This document shows, piece by piece, positions 47,605 through 54,619 of a stretch of 54,619 bases of DNA (position 1 is its first letter; every line of letters starts with the position of its first letter). The translations under genes and the position numbers were made by a program. The notes beneath the pieces are model-generated. The model did not search any database. It was given only the letters and a program-made list of their open reading frames with translations, and had not been told where the DNA came from. The DNA lies in contig PBJO01000003.1 of NCBI GenBank assembly GCA_002720745.1, forward strand, positions 6,492 through 61,110, written 5' to 3'. Source of the DNA: Balneola sp. GTDB lineage: Bacteria; Bacteroidota; Rhodothermia; Balneolales; Balneolaceae.

Positions 47605-48891
47605 CTACTCCTGCTTTTTTTCTTGATACGCTTTATAGTCGTCTTTACTCATCTCCTTAATTTGCACTTCCTCTTTGAGTTTTTCAAACACTTTGTTATC
47701 TCTAATAGTGTTCCGTAAGGTCTCTAGCATATTTGGGTTTTTGGCATAATAGCCTTTTAATTGTTCTGTTGTTAACCCATACCGGGCAGCCTCCATTCCT
47801 AGTTGGGCATCAATATCATCCGCTGTAATTTCAATATCATCATATTTTTCCTGCAGCTGCATGTTAATAAAGTACCACTTAGCTTCCGTTGTCGCTTGAC
47901 TGCTCATCTCTTCTTTGTATGAATCAGTATCAAAACCGCCTGGTAACTGATTACCATATTGTTGCTTTAGACGCTCCACGTAGGATTCTTTAACTTGAGC
48001 AACAAATGCCATAGGTACATCAAATTCGTGTGCATCTACCAATGCTTGAATCACTTCATTTTTGAAAATATCATCAAATGATTGGTCATAGTACTCCTGC
48101 ATTTTACTCTTAATAAAACTTCGATACTCATCTTCTGTTTTAACTTTTTCGTTGGTTTGCTTAGCAATGAATTCTTCATTCATTTCAGCCTTATGCAATA
48201 AATGTACTTTTCTAACCTCAACACGGAAGCGATCGGTTTCACCGTCTTCTTCAAGAGTCATATCTACAACATCCCCCGCTTTTTTTCCCTTTAATGCTTT
48301 TAAAAAGCCTGCGGCTGAATCCTGTCGCATATCAATACTTTGATCAGTATCGGTATCACCATCAACTAGATTACCATCTTTATCTAATGAGCTCACATCT
48401 GCAGTAATTTTTGATTCCTCATTTATTACTGTATCTACATTTTCCCAATTACCTTCACGTTCGATGGTCCGTGCAATTTCTTCGTCAACTTCAATATCGG
48501 ATACATCGTGAACCATAGACTTAACCTCAATTTTACTAAGGTCAGCTAATTCTACCAACGGTTTAGTTCCAATTTTAAAAGTTACCTCTAATTTGTCATT
48601 CTCCCACTGAAAATCGAGCATTTGTGTTTCTCCCACAGGATCATGCTCTTCGACTACCTTGGTTTCAAATAACTCTTGAATATATTTATTGATTTCTTCA
48701 ATTTCGATTTCCTGACCATATCTCTTTTTTATGAGACCAATTGGTGCTCTCCCTGGCCGAAATCCAGGTAAATTTACTTTAGGCCGTATTCCTGCATAGG
48801 CCTTATCAAATTTAGGCTGTAAATCTTCTCTATTTGCTAATATGGTAATTTCTTTATCGACCGAAGTCAGTTCATTTACCTTTATTTCCAC
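47605..48891 (-). CDS. tig: Trigger factor
   Basis: 428 residues. The ribosome-binding tail has GFRPGRAP at 43-50 (consensus GFRxGKxP) followed by IGLIKKRYGQEIE. A central FKBP-like domain (about 155-240) and a helical C-terminal domain with an acidic/basic tail follow. It chaperones nascent chains at the ribosome exit. First gene of tig-clpP-clpX. The PPIase region is divergent, with many acidic residues (DGDTDTDQSIDMRQDSAAG). Confidence 0.93.
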   Translation of the reverse strand: MEIKVNELTSVDKEITILANREDLQPKFDKAYAGIRPKVNLPGFRPGRAPIGLIKKRYGQEIEIEEINKYIQELFETKVVEEHDPVGETQMLDFQWENDKLEVTFKIGTKPLVELADLSKIEVKSMVHDVSDIEVDEEIARTIEREGNWENVDTVINEESKITADVSSLDKDGNLVDGDTDTDQSIDMRQDSAAGFLKALKGKKAGDVVDMTLEEDGETDRFRVEVRKVHLLHKAEMNEEFIAKQTNEKVKTEDEYRSFIKSKMQEYYDQSFDDIFKNEVIQALVDAHEFDVPMAFVAQVKESYVERLKQQYGNQLPGGFDTDSYKEEMSSQATTEAKWYFINMQLQEKYDDIEITADDIDAQLGMEAARYGLTTEQLKGYYAKNPNMLETLRNTIRDNKVFEKLKEEVQIKEMSKDDYKAYQEKKQE

Positions 48892-49466
48892 TTATGCTCC
48901 GCTTAATATGTTTCGCTGTTTTGGGTTGATGGTTAACCTCAATGGGTTACTTATATCAAAACCGCAACTTTTAAATTGATAAAAATTTTAAAGAAAAAAA
49001 AAATATGACTTTAAATTACGGTATTCAAAGTCGATTTATGCCTCCTAAATAATCGACAGACTAATCACTATGGCTTTAAATCGTTTATCCAAGCTACTGC
49101 TATTTGCTCGAATCTCAAAGCTTTATAGACCTAATTTGATCGAGTCAAACAATTTCGAGTTCATCTTATTACTTGTGAACATAAATAAAGTTCTAAGTTC
49201 ATTCTATATGTTCATTATTCATAAACATAAGACTATCGTACTTATATACTAAAAGCTTTACGTCGATATTCTCTTAGCGCATCTGATCACTAAGGACGCT
49301 ATTTCTATCCAATCACTTTAACTTTTTAAAACCAGTAATACAGGCTCCTAAACAACACTAAAGTTTACTTTTAGAAAAGAGTTAACAACTATTTTCTAAT
49401 ATGGTAAATAAGTTAATTTATATCCCCTAATTCTTTACTTTATAACTAACCATTTAAACCACTCTA
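48892..49466. other. Intergenic region between tig and the second flippase
   Basis: 575 bp, very AT-rich, between divergent genes. On the left it holds a probable tig promoter; no gene is supported in the rest. An open frame of 60 codons at 49070-49252 has low-complexity hydrophobic and basic content and no family resemblance. Confidence 0.5.
49002..49029 (-). promoter_or_regulatory. Possible Bacteroidota-type promoter of tig
   Basis: On the reverse strand TTTG (49029-49026), a 20-bp spacer, then TATTTTTT starting at 49005 inside a long T-run. This would give a leader of about 100 nt before tig. Confidence 0.35.
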
Positions 49467-50930
49467 TTGGATACGCCTAGTCAACGACAAACTCTACACA
49501 GCTTCCGGTGGTCGTTCATTGAGAAAGTAGGGAAGGTACTCTTTCAATTAGCTCAAATTGTATTATTGACTCGCTTTCTTGACAAAGATGATTTTGGGTT
49601 GGTGGCTCTTGCATTAGTGAGTATTGAATTTTCCTTTTTATTTGTTGACGCCGGTTTAAATGCTGCTATTTTATATATTCGAAAAGCTACACATAAAGCA
49701 CTTAGTAGTATTTATTGGCTCAGCATTACCATATCAATAGCTTTAGCTGCTTCGATTTGGTTTTTTAGTCCGGTCATTGCCAATTTCTACGAAGAGCCTG
49801 CATTGCTTCGCATACTCCCTATATTAGGGCTTAATATCATATTCTTAGCTATAGGTCGCCAACACAGAACATTTTTACAAAAACAATTTCTATTCAAGCC
49901 AATTGCACTTGTTGAAATAAGCGCATACCTGAGCTCACTTATATTGGCTATCTTTCTTGTACTTAAAGACTACGGAGTCTTCAGTCTTGTTTATTCTATC
50001 CTGTTTGCTTCTCTATTATCAAATATAAGCTATCTCTTTATTCGGCATAAACAAAATCCTATTCATTTACACTTTAAATGGTTAGAGGTAAAACCATTTT
50101 TTGAAATTGGTAAATTTCAAATGGCTGGTCGTTTATTAGATTTTGTATCGAAAGAAACCGACGTGTTAATCGTAGGCAAAATACTTGGCATGGAGGTACT
50201 AGGTTTATATAGCCTAACCAAACAACTCGTTGTACGCTTATATAATGTAATCAATCCCATCATTACCAACGTTTTAAGCCCGTGGCTTGCATCGCTACAG
50301 CAAAAACCTGAAAAACAACGAACTACCTATCTATTAATCACACGATATCTTGCATACTTAAATTTTCCAATATACTTAATCTTTGCCGTTGGATCTTATG
50401 AACTGCTCTATGTTATCTACGGACCAAGTTATGCATCGGGATCCCTTCTTTTATTTACCTTAGCCATATACTATGGGATTCTATCTATAACTAATCCAGT
50501 GGGTAGCTTACAAATAGCAACTGGTCGTACGGACATTGGCTTTTATTGGACATTATTCCGCGCATCAATCACTCCTGCCGCTTTACTTTTTGGCATCTAC
50601 TTTGGCGGAATACAAGGGGTGACTTATAGTTTATTAGCCCTTGCTTTTGGGTTATTGTATCCACTTTGGCGAGTACAAATTAAAATCATGATTAACATAT
50701 CATTTTCCAGATATTTCAAAGAATTTTATCGTCCATTATTTAGTTTTTTACTCTTGGGTGCTGGAATACATTACGGCGTAAAGCCATTACTTGAATCGCC
50801 TAATTTCCTAATAACAAGCTTATGCTTTGTTGTATCGGTCAGCTTACAAATTGGATTGGTTTATCTATATGATTTTAATGCTTTTTCGCGTCTCTACTCC
50901 CTTTTATTGAGACCCAGTAACCAAAAATAA
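49467..50930 (+). CDS. Polysaccharide flippase (MOP superfamily), second copy
   Basis: 487 residues with about 12-14 helices, from a TTG start. Blocks such as FSFLFVDAGLNAAILYIRKA, FYEEPALLRILPILGLN and TDVLIVGKILGMEVLGLYSLTKQL are typical of WzxC/MOP-type exporters that flip lipid-linked sugars. It is distinct from the flippase at 25.7 kb (the two share little obvious sequence). The asparagine-synthase-like gene starts 9 bp after its stop, so the two form an operon. Confidence 0.87.
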   Translation: MDTPSQRQTLHSFRWSFIEKVGKVLFQLAQIVLLTRFLDKDDFGLVALALVSIEFSFLFVDAGLNAAILYIRKATHKALSSIYWLSITISIALAASIWFFSPVIANFYEEPALLRILPILGLNIIFLAIGRQHRTFLQKQFLFKPIALVEISAYLSSLILAIFLVLKDYGVFSLVYSILFASLLSNISYLFIRHKQNPIHLHFKWLEVKPFFEIGKFQMAGRLLDFVSKETDVLIVGKILGMEVLGLYSLTKQLVVRLYNVINPIITNVLSPWLASLQQKPEKQRTTYLLITRYLAYLNFPIYLIFAVGSYELLYVIYGPSYASGSLLLFTLAIYYGILSITNPVGSLQIATGRTDIGFYWTLFRASITPAALLFGIYFGGIQGVTYSLLALAFGLLYPLWRVQIKIMINISFSRYFKEFYRPLFSFLLLGAGIHYGVKPLLESPNFLITSLCFVVSVSLQIGLVYLYDFNAFSRLYSLLLRPSNQK

Positions 50931-50939
50931 ATCAGAAAG

Positions 50940-52568
50940 TTGGCACATTCATTCTATTTACATCTTTCAGAGGCCACTGCTCGAGACAGTAGCTTAGAAC
51001 ATTTACATATTTCAGGATTTGTATTTGTTGAAAAAGGAAACCCTTCCAATGAATATTCGATGATTATAGAGGCCTTAGACAATTTTGGTATATATGCTCC
51101 GCTTCATCTAAGAGGTAGTTATGCAGGAATTTACTGGTCTTCCAAAAATAATCATTGGATCTTATTCAGTGATCCTTTAGGCACAAAACCATTATACTAC
51201 GCGCAACTATATGATGGCTGGCATATCTCCAATGACTACGATTTGCTTGCCCAAACAATAAAGACCATCCAACCCTTAACATTATCATCCTTAGGCTTCT
51301 ATCAGCTTCTGAACTTTGGATTTGTACTCGAAACCGACACCTTATTCAATCCTATCAAACGACTACCAATAGGCTATACTGGAACCATTGATACACTCGA
51401 AAATGAACAAAAACCTATACCAGGAAACACCCTGACTACCCATAAATATTATTCACTACCCGCCATTGGTACTTTCTTCTCTCTGGATGATGCTGCTGCG
51501 CATATGGATACACTATTTAGGGCAGCTATAAAAAGAGCCTTCAAACGCGACACTACCAAGGGAAAAATACCGCTAGTATCTCTCAGTGGCGGCCTTGATT
51601 CACGAATGACAAGCTGGGTTGCTCATGAAATGGGATATACTAATCAACTGAATCTCTGTTTTTCACAAAAAAACTCTTTAGATCATACCATTGCCTGCAA
51701 AATTGCTCAAGACTTAAAGCACATGTGGCATTTTATGCCCTTAGACGGTGGCCAAATGCTCCTGGATTTGGATGAAATTACACAAAACACTGGTGGAAAT
51801 GTGGTGTACTATGGACAGGCACATACCCGACGTATTTTGCATGAAATCATAGACAAAAAATATGATACGCCACTGGGAATGCTCCACACTGGAATGCTAG
51901 GAGATGTTGTAATTGGGAGTTATCTACGAACTACCGATAATCCAACAAATTATTCTGCTTTGAGTGGAGCTACTTCCACCCGCTTCGCTAAAGAACTACT
52001 TAACCATGGTTTCAAACCCGATTACCAAAACCTAGAGCATCATAAAATAATGCTGCGTGGCTTATATGGAATGAATATGGGGCTGATGTCGGTATATGCT
52101 GTAACCGAAAGTTTTTCACCCTTTTATGATTTTGATTTTTTTAATTTCTGCCTTCAACTCCCACTTAAACTACGAGCTGAGCATAAACTGTACATTCACT
52201 GGATAAACCACTACTACCCAAAAGCATCAAACTATATTTGGGAACGAACTCGAACAACTATAACGGCAAAATCACTACGATTAGGCTCAAAATCAATGCC
52301 ACTACGAACTTGGTTTTGGAAGCTTGCTGAAAAGATACAGTTTGGGGAGCCCACGCATAATCCCCGTCATATGACACCATTGGATTATTGGTTTGCAACT
52401 GAAACGAAGTTAAAATCTCATCTTAACAGCTATTTCAACAAGTACCTAGTCCTGATCGATAAACCAGAAATGAGAAATAATATTCACGAGCTATATACAA
52501 GTGGAAACGGAAATGAAAAAGTACAAGCCCTTACAGTCATTGCCGCCGCCAAAAGATATCTAAACTGA
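50940..52568 (+). CDS. Asparagine-synthase-like protein lacking the glutaminase cysteine
   Basis: 542 residues, TTG start. The N-terminal domain (1-150) resembles the glutaminase fold (HLRGSYAGIYW, FSDPLGTKPLYY, WHISNDYDLL) but has no N-terminal Cys: translation begins Met-Ala-His. The synthetase domain has the PPi loop LVSLSGGLDSRMTSWVA and later LGMLHTGMLGDVVIG and SFSPFYDFDFFNFCLQLPLKLR. The enzyme should adenylate a carboxylate and transfer an amine or ammonia, without using glutamine through its own N-domain. Its position behind a flippase suggests modification of a surface glycan, by inference. Confidence 0.82.
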   Translation: MAHSFYLHLSEATARDSSLEHLHISGFVFVEKGNPSNEYSMIIEALDNFGIYAPLHLRGSYAGIYWSSKNNHWILFSDPLGTKPLYYAQLYDGWHISNDYDLLAQTIKTIQPLTLSSLGFYQLLNFGFVLETDTLFNPIKRLPIGYTGTIDTLENEQKPIPGNTLTTHKYYSLPAIGTFFSLDDAAAHMDTLFRAAIKRAFKRDTTKGKIPLVSLSGGLDSRMTSWVAHEMGYTNQLNLCFSQKNSLDHTIACKIAQDLKHMWHFMPLDGGQMLLDLDEITQNTGGNVVYYGQAHTRRILHEIIDKKYDTPLGMLHTGMLGDVVIGSYLRTTDNPTNYSALSGATSTRFAKELLNHGFKPDYQNLEHHKIMLRGLYGMNMGLMSVYAVTESFSPFYDFDFFNFCLQLPLKLRAEHKLYIHWINHYYPKASNYIWERTRTTITAKSLRLGSKSMPLRTWFWKLAEKIQFGEPTHNPRHMTPLDYWFATETKLKSHLNSYFNKYLVLIDKPEMRNNIHELYTSGNGNEKVQALTVIAAAKRYLN

Positions 52569-52581
52569 GGACACGTAGACC

Positions 52582-53265
52582 ATGAATATAGAAGTTTGCT
52601 GCAATAGTTTGTACTCGATTCGAACTGCCGAACAATTAGGAGCTTCACGAGTTGAGCTGTGTCAAAATCTGTTAGAAGAGGGCATAACCCCTGACCTGGA
52701 ATTACTTAAAGAAGCTTGCCAAAAATTTCAGATACCGATTCATGTTCTAATACGTCCTAAAATTGGAGATTTCTTTTATTCTTCTTCCGACCTGAAACAT
52801 ATAGAGGAATCTATACAAAAAGCTCTTCAATTTCCCATAGCAGGGATTGTGGTTGGACACATGAATAAGAAAAACGGAGTCGATCCAGTCCTTCTACGCC
52901 ATTGGCGGGCCTTAACTCCAGGACTTGATCTTACTTTTCACCGAGCATTCGACCAGGCGGCAAAGCCTTTTAACGTATTAGAACAACTCATAGAAGCGGG
53001 TTTTAGCCGATTATTAAGCTCGGGGCAAGAAGGTAGCGCTGAGACTGGTATTCTTTTATTACAAGATCTGCAAAAAGTAGCAGGTAATTCTTTGGAAATA
53101 ATGCCAGGAGGCGGAATAAACGATAATAATGTGTCTCTTTTCATAGACGGTGGCTTCAAAAGTATTCACTTATCAGCAAAATCTAACAATAGTCCTGCTC
53201 ACTTAGAACCTGTTATTGACCCAACTATACTAGAGAATGTCATTGCGCTAAGCTCAAAAATGTAG
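52582..53265 (+). CDS. cutC: CutC-family protein
   Basis: 227 residues beginning IEVCCNSLYSIRTAEQLGASRVELC. Other typical CutC blocks are GITPDLELL, IHVLIRPKIGDFFYS, LTFHRAFDQ and LSSGQEGSAETGILLL, and PGGGINDNNV. CutC has a TIM-barrel fold and was named for copper homeostasis; its biochemical role remains unsettled. Located 13 bp after the asparagine-synthase-like gene on the same strand. Confidence 0.93.
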   Translation: MNIEVCCNSLYSIRTAEQLGASRVELCQNLLEEGITPDLELLKEACQKFQIPIHVLIRPKIGDFFYSSSDLKHIEESIQKALQFPIAGIVVGHMNKKNGVDPVLLRHWRALTPGLDLTFHRAFDQAAKPFNVLEQLIEAGFSRLLSSGQEGSAETGILLLQDLQKVAGNSLEIMPGGGINDNNVSLFIDGGFKSIHLSAKSNNSPAHLEPVIDPTILENVIALSSKM

Positions 53266-53331
53266 CATCTTATATATTGATTTTGGAAAAATTTTAGTGA
53301 TATTGAAGAGGATACAATTATACTATCTTAA

Positions 53332-54240
53332 ATGACAAAAGTAGATTCCCTTTTTAATTTATTTTTTAATGACCAACTAAAAAAACGTCTCGAATCCTGG
53401 GTTATTATCATTGCTTCTGTTGGTTTTGTTGTTCATCTGGGTCTTATCTTACTAGTAAATACAAATGACATAGTAATACTTGCAGGCTTTGAAGATTATT
53501 TAGCAAACCCTATTTCTGCGGTTTATACTCCATTTTCGTTTATACTGATCTATGAAGTATATCTTCTTATCTATTATTTACCCAGATCTTTTGCCATTTC
53601 GATTGGGAAACAATTTGAAATTATTTCTTTAATACTCATCCGTCGCGTATTCAAAGATATTTCAAAAATCAACGTGCGTAGTGAAGTCCTCTTCCAAACT
53701 GAAAACTTAGCACTTTTATATGACATCCTAGGAATTTTAGTGCTCTTCACCCTTATCTTTGTATATCGATACTTTCTCATTAAACGTAAAGTACATAAGA
53801 CATCGGTATCACTCACCAAGTTTAGAGGCTATAAGAAGTTACTTTGTTTATTGTTAGTACCGATATTTATCGGTTTAGCTAGTGTTAGCTTTGTTAAATG
53901 GTCTGTAGATATATACCATATACTTATTTCCGGACAGCAAAAGCTAATGGACTTCAATACGGTATTTTACCATGAATTCTTTGATATTTTGATCATTGTT
54001 GATGTACTCATTTTAGTAGCATCTTTAAAATTCACAGATCGTTATAGTCTTATTATTCGAAACACTGGGTTTGTAATTACCACTGTACTACTTCGTGTAT
54101 CTTTTAATTATATCGGTTTAGAAAACGTAGTATTAATGATCGGTGCCGTACTATTTGGAGTATCTATTTTAGGTGTGCAACTACTGTATGACAAAATTGA
54201 CCTTGGCGATAGTACAAAAGAGAGTTATGGTTATATGTAA
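53332..54240 (+). CDS. Seven-helix membrane protein of unknown function
   Basis: 302 residues; I do not recognise a named family. Hydrophobic helices lie at about 22-42, 62-83, 127-150, 169-189, 212-232, 244-262 and 265-286. Between helices 2 and 3 a cytoplasmic-looking segment (residues 84-112) reads LPRSFAISIGKQFEIISL then ILIRRVFKDIS, a mix of basic and aromatic residues that looks conserved rather than random. A linker of about 18 basic residues follows helix 3 (KRKVHKTSVSLTKFRGYKK). No neighbour gives a functional hint; cutC is 66 bp upstream on the same strand. Confidence 0.7.
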   Translation: MTKVDSLFNLFFNDQLKKRLESWVIIIASVGFVVHLGLILLVNTNDIVILAGFEDYLANPISAVYTPFSFILIYEVYLLIYYLPRSFAISIGKQFEIISLILIRRVFKDISKINVRSEVLFQTENLALLYDILGILVLFTLIFVYRYFLIKRKVHKTSVSLTKFRGYKKLLCLLLVPIFIGLASVSFVKWSVDIYHILISGQQKLMDFNTVFYHEFFDILIIVDVLILVASLKFTDRYSLIIRNTGFVITTVLLRVSFNYIGLENVVLMIGAVLFGVSILGVQLLYDKIDLGDSTKESYGYM

Positions 54241-54410
54241 TCCTGTTTACCTATTCTATAATCACTTTATTTGCACAACTACCAGTGAAACGGCCAAGTT
54301 GAAATTACCTGTACATTTACCACTCTCAATACGTAAGAAACTATTTTTGGAATAAAAAAGAGCTGAAAAAAATAACTCATTGTTTTTCAACACTTAATAT
54401 TATTATCTAG

Positions 54411-54494
54411 TACGAGAGGGGGGACTCGAACCCCCACATCGATTAAGATACTAGATCCTAAATCTAGCGCGTCTACCAATTCCGCCACTCTCGC
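54411..54494 (-). tRNA. tRNA-Leu (anticodon TAG)
   Basis: An 84-nt class II tRNA on the reverse strand. Acceptor GCGAGAG pairs with CTCTCGT (first pair G-T), discriminator A; anticodon stem CTAGA/TCTAG with loop TTTAGGA; T arm GGGGG-TTCGAGT-CCCCC; a variable arm closing ATC with GAT. CCA is not encoded. Downstream (54350-54395, leftward) there is only a weak hairpin before a T-run. Confidence 0.95.
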
Positions 54495-54619
54495 AAATCA
54501 TAAAAATTGTTAATGATGACTTTCAAAAATTAACAAACAATTAACTTACACTTTTATGCACATATAGTCCAATAACGTATAGATCAAAATTGGACCTATA
54601 TTACTTATCTATATTAGTG

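Noticed and set aside
49070-49252. Possible 60-residue gene in the tig-flippase gap
   Set aside because: No ribosome binding site, no family resemblance and a composition expected from AT-rich spacer.
50940-52568. Lasso-peptide cyclase cluster
   Set aside because: No precursor peptide or leader-peptidase gene is seen beside the asparagine-synthase-like gene.
54173-54355. 60-codon open frame overlapping the end of the seven-helix protein gene
   Set aside because: Starts inside the real gene in another frame and looks like chance.

Overview
The window looks like core chromosome of an AT-rich, Gram-negative member of the Bacteroidota/Balneolota (FCB) lineage. Pointers are a PorQ-type type IX secretion protein, a Bacteroidota-style LptD, a carbamoyl-phosphate synthase large subunit without its C-terminal regulatory domain, a HmuY-like gene, and -33 TTTG / -7 TAnnTTT-like promoter elements. 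The assignment is an inference from gene families; no rRNA is present. I see no CRISPR array, insertion sequence, prophage, integrase or recognisable defence system.

Layout. 1-2.1 kb: partial nucleoside-permease-like MFS gene, an orphan divergent GroES-like gene and a decayed YitT-family gene. 2.1-4.9 kb: Omp85 outer-membrane protein with a small unknown exported protein. 4.9-8.8 kb: an M14-type zinc carboxypeptidase, then a copper cluster (SCO1, PCuAC, DUF411) and a DUF423 protein. 8.9-9.9 kb: a broken two-domain HmuY-like gene. 10-14 kb: two-component pair, SDR oxidoreductase, DUF58 protein. 14.1-18.1 kb: carB and carA. 18.5-22.4 kb: small membrane protein, penicillin acylase, dimethylargininase-like enzyme. 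22.5-25.7 kb: ddl, nadK, mdh. 25.7-28.1 kb: flippase, aroQ, HIT protein. 28.2-32.6 kb: tRNA-Lys, FtsB/DivIC, ROK kinase, LptD. 32.7-34.5 kb: ribE and ribD. 34.6-39.1 kb: PpiD-like chaperone and a mlaEFD-type lipid transporter. 39.2-44.2 kb: porQ, aroC, LysM/RlpA-like protein, CPBP protease, ECF sigma factor. 44.3-48.9 kb: histidine kinase and the tig-clpP-clpX operon. 49.4-54.6 kb: a second flippase with an asparagine-synthase-like gene, cutC, a seven-helix membrane protein of unknown function, and tRNA-Leu.

A recurring theme is envelope biogenesis: Omp85, LptD, Mla transporter, PpiD, two flippases, Ddl, FtsB, RlpA-like protein and PorQ. A second theme is copper handling, probably to mature a cytochrome oxidase CuA centre. 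Gene decay is concentrated at 1.2-2.0 kb and 8.9-9.9 kb. The least explained intact genes are the 302-residue membrane protein at 53.3 kb, the asparagine-synthase-like protein lacking the glutaminase cysteine at 50.9 kb, and the orphan GroES-like protein at 0.8 kb. None amounts to a demonstrable new system from sequence alone.
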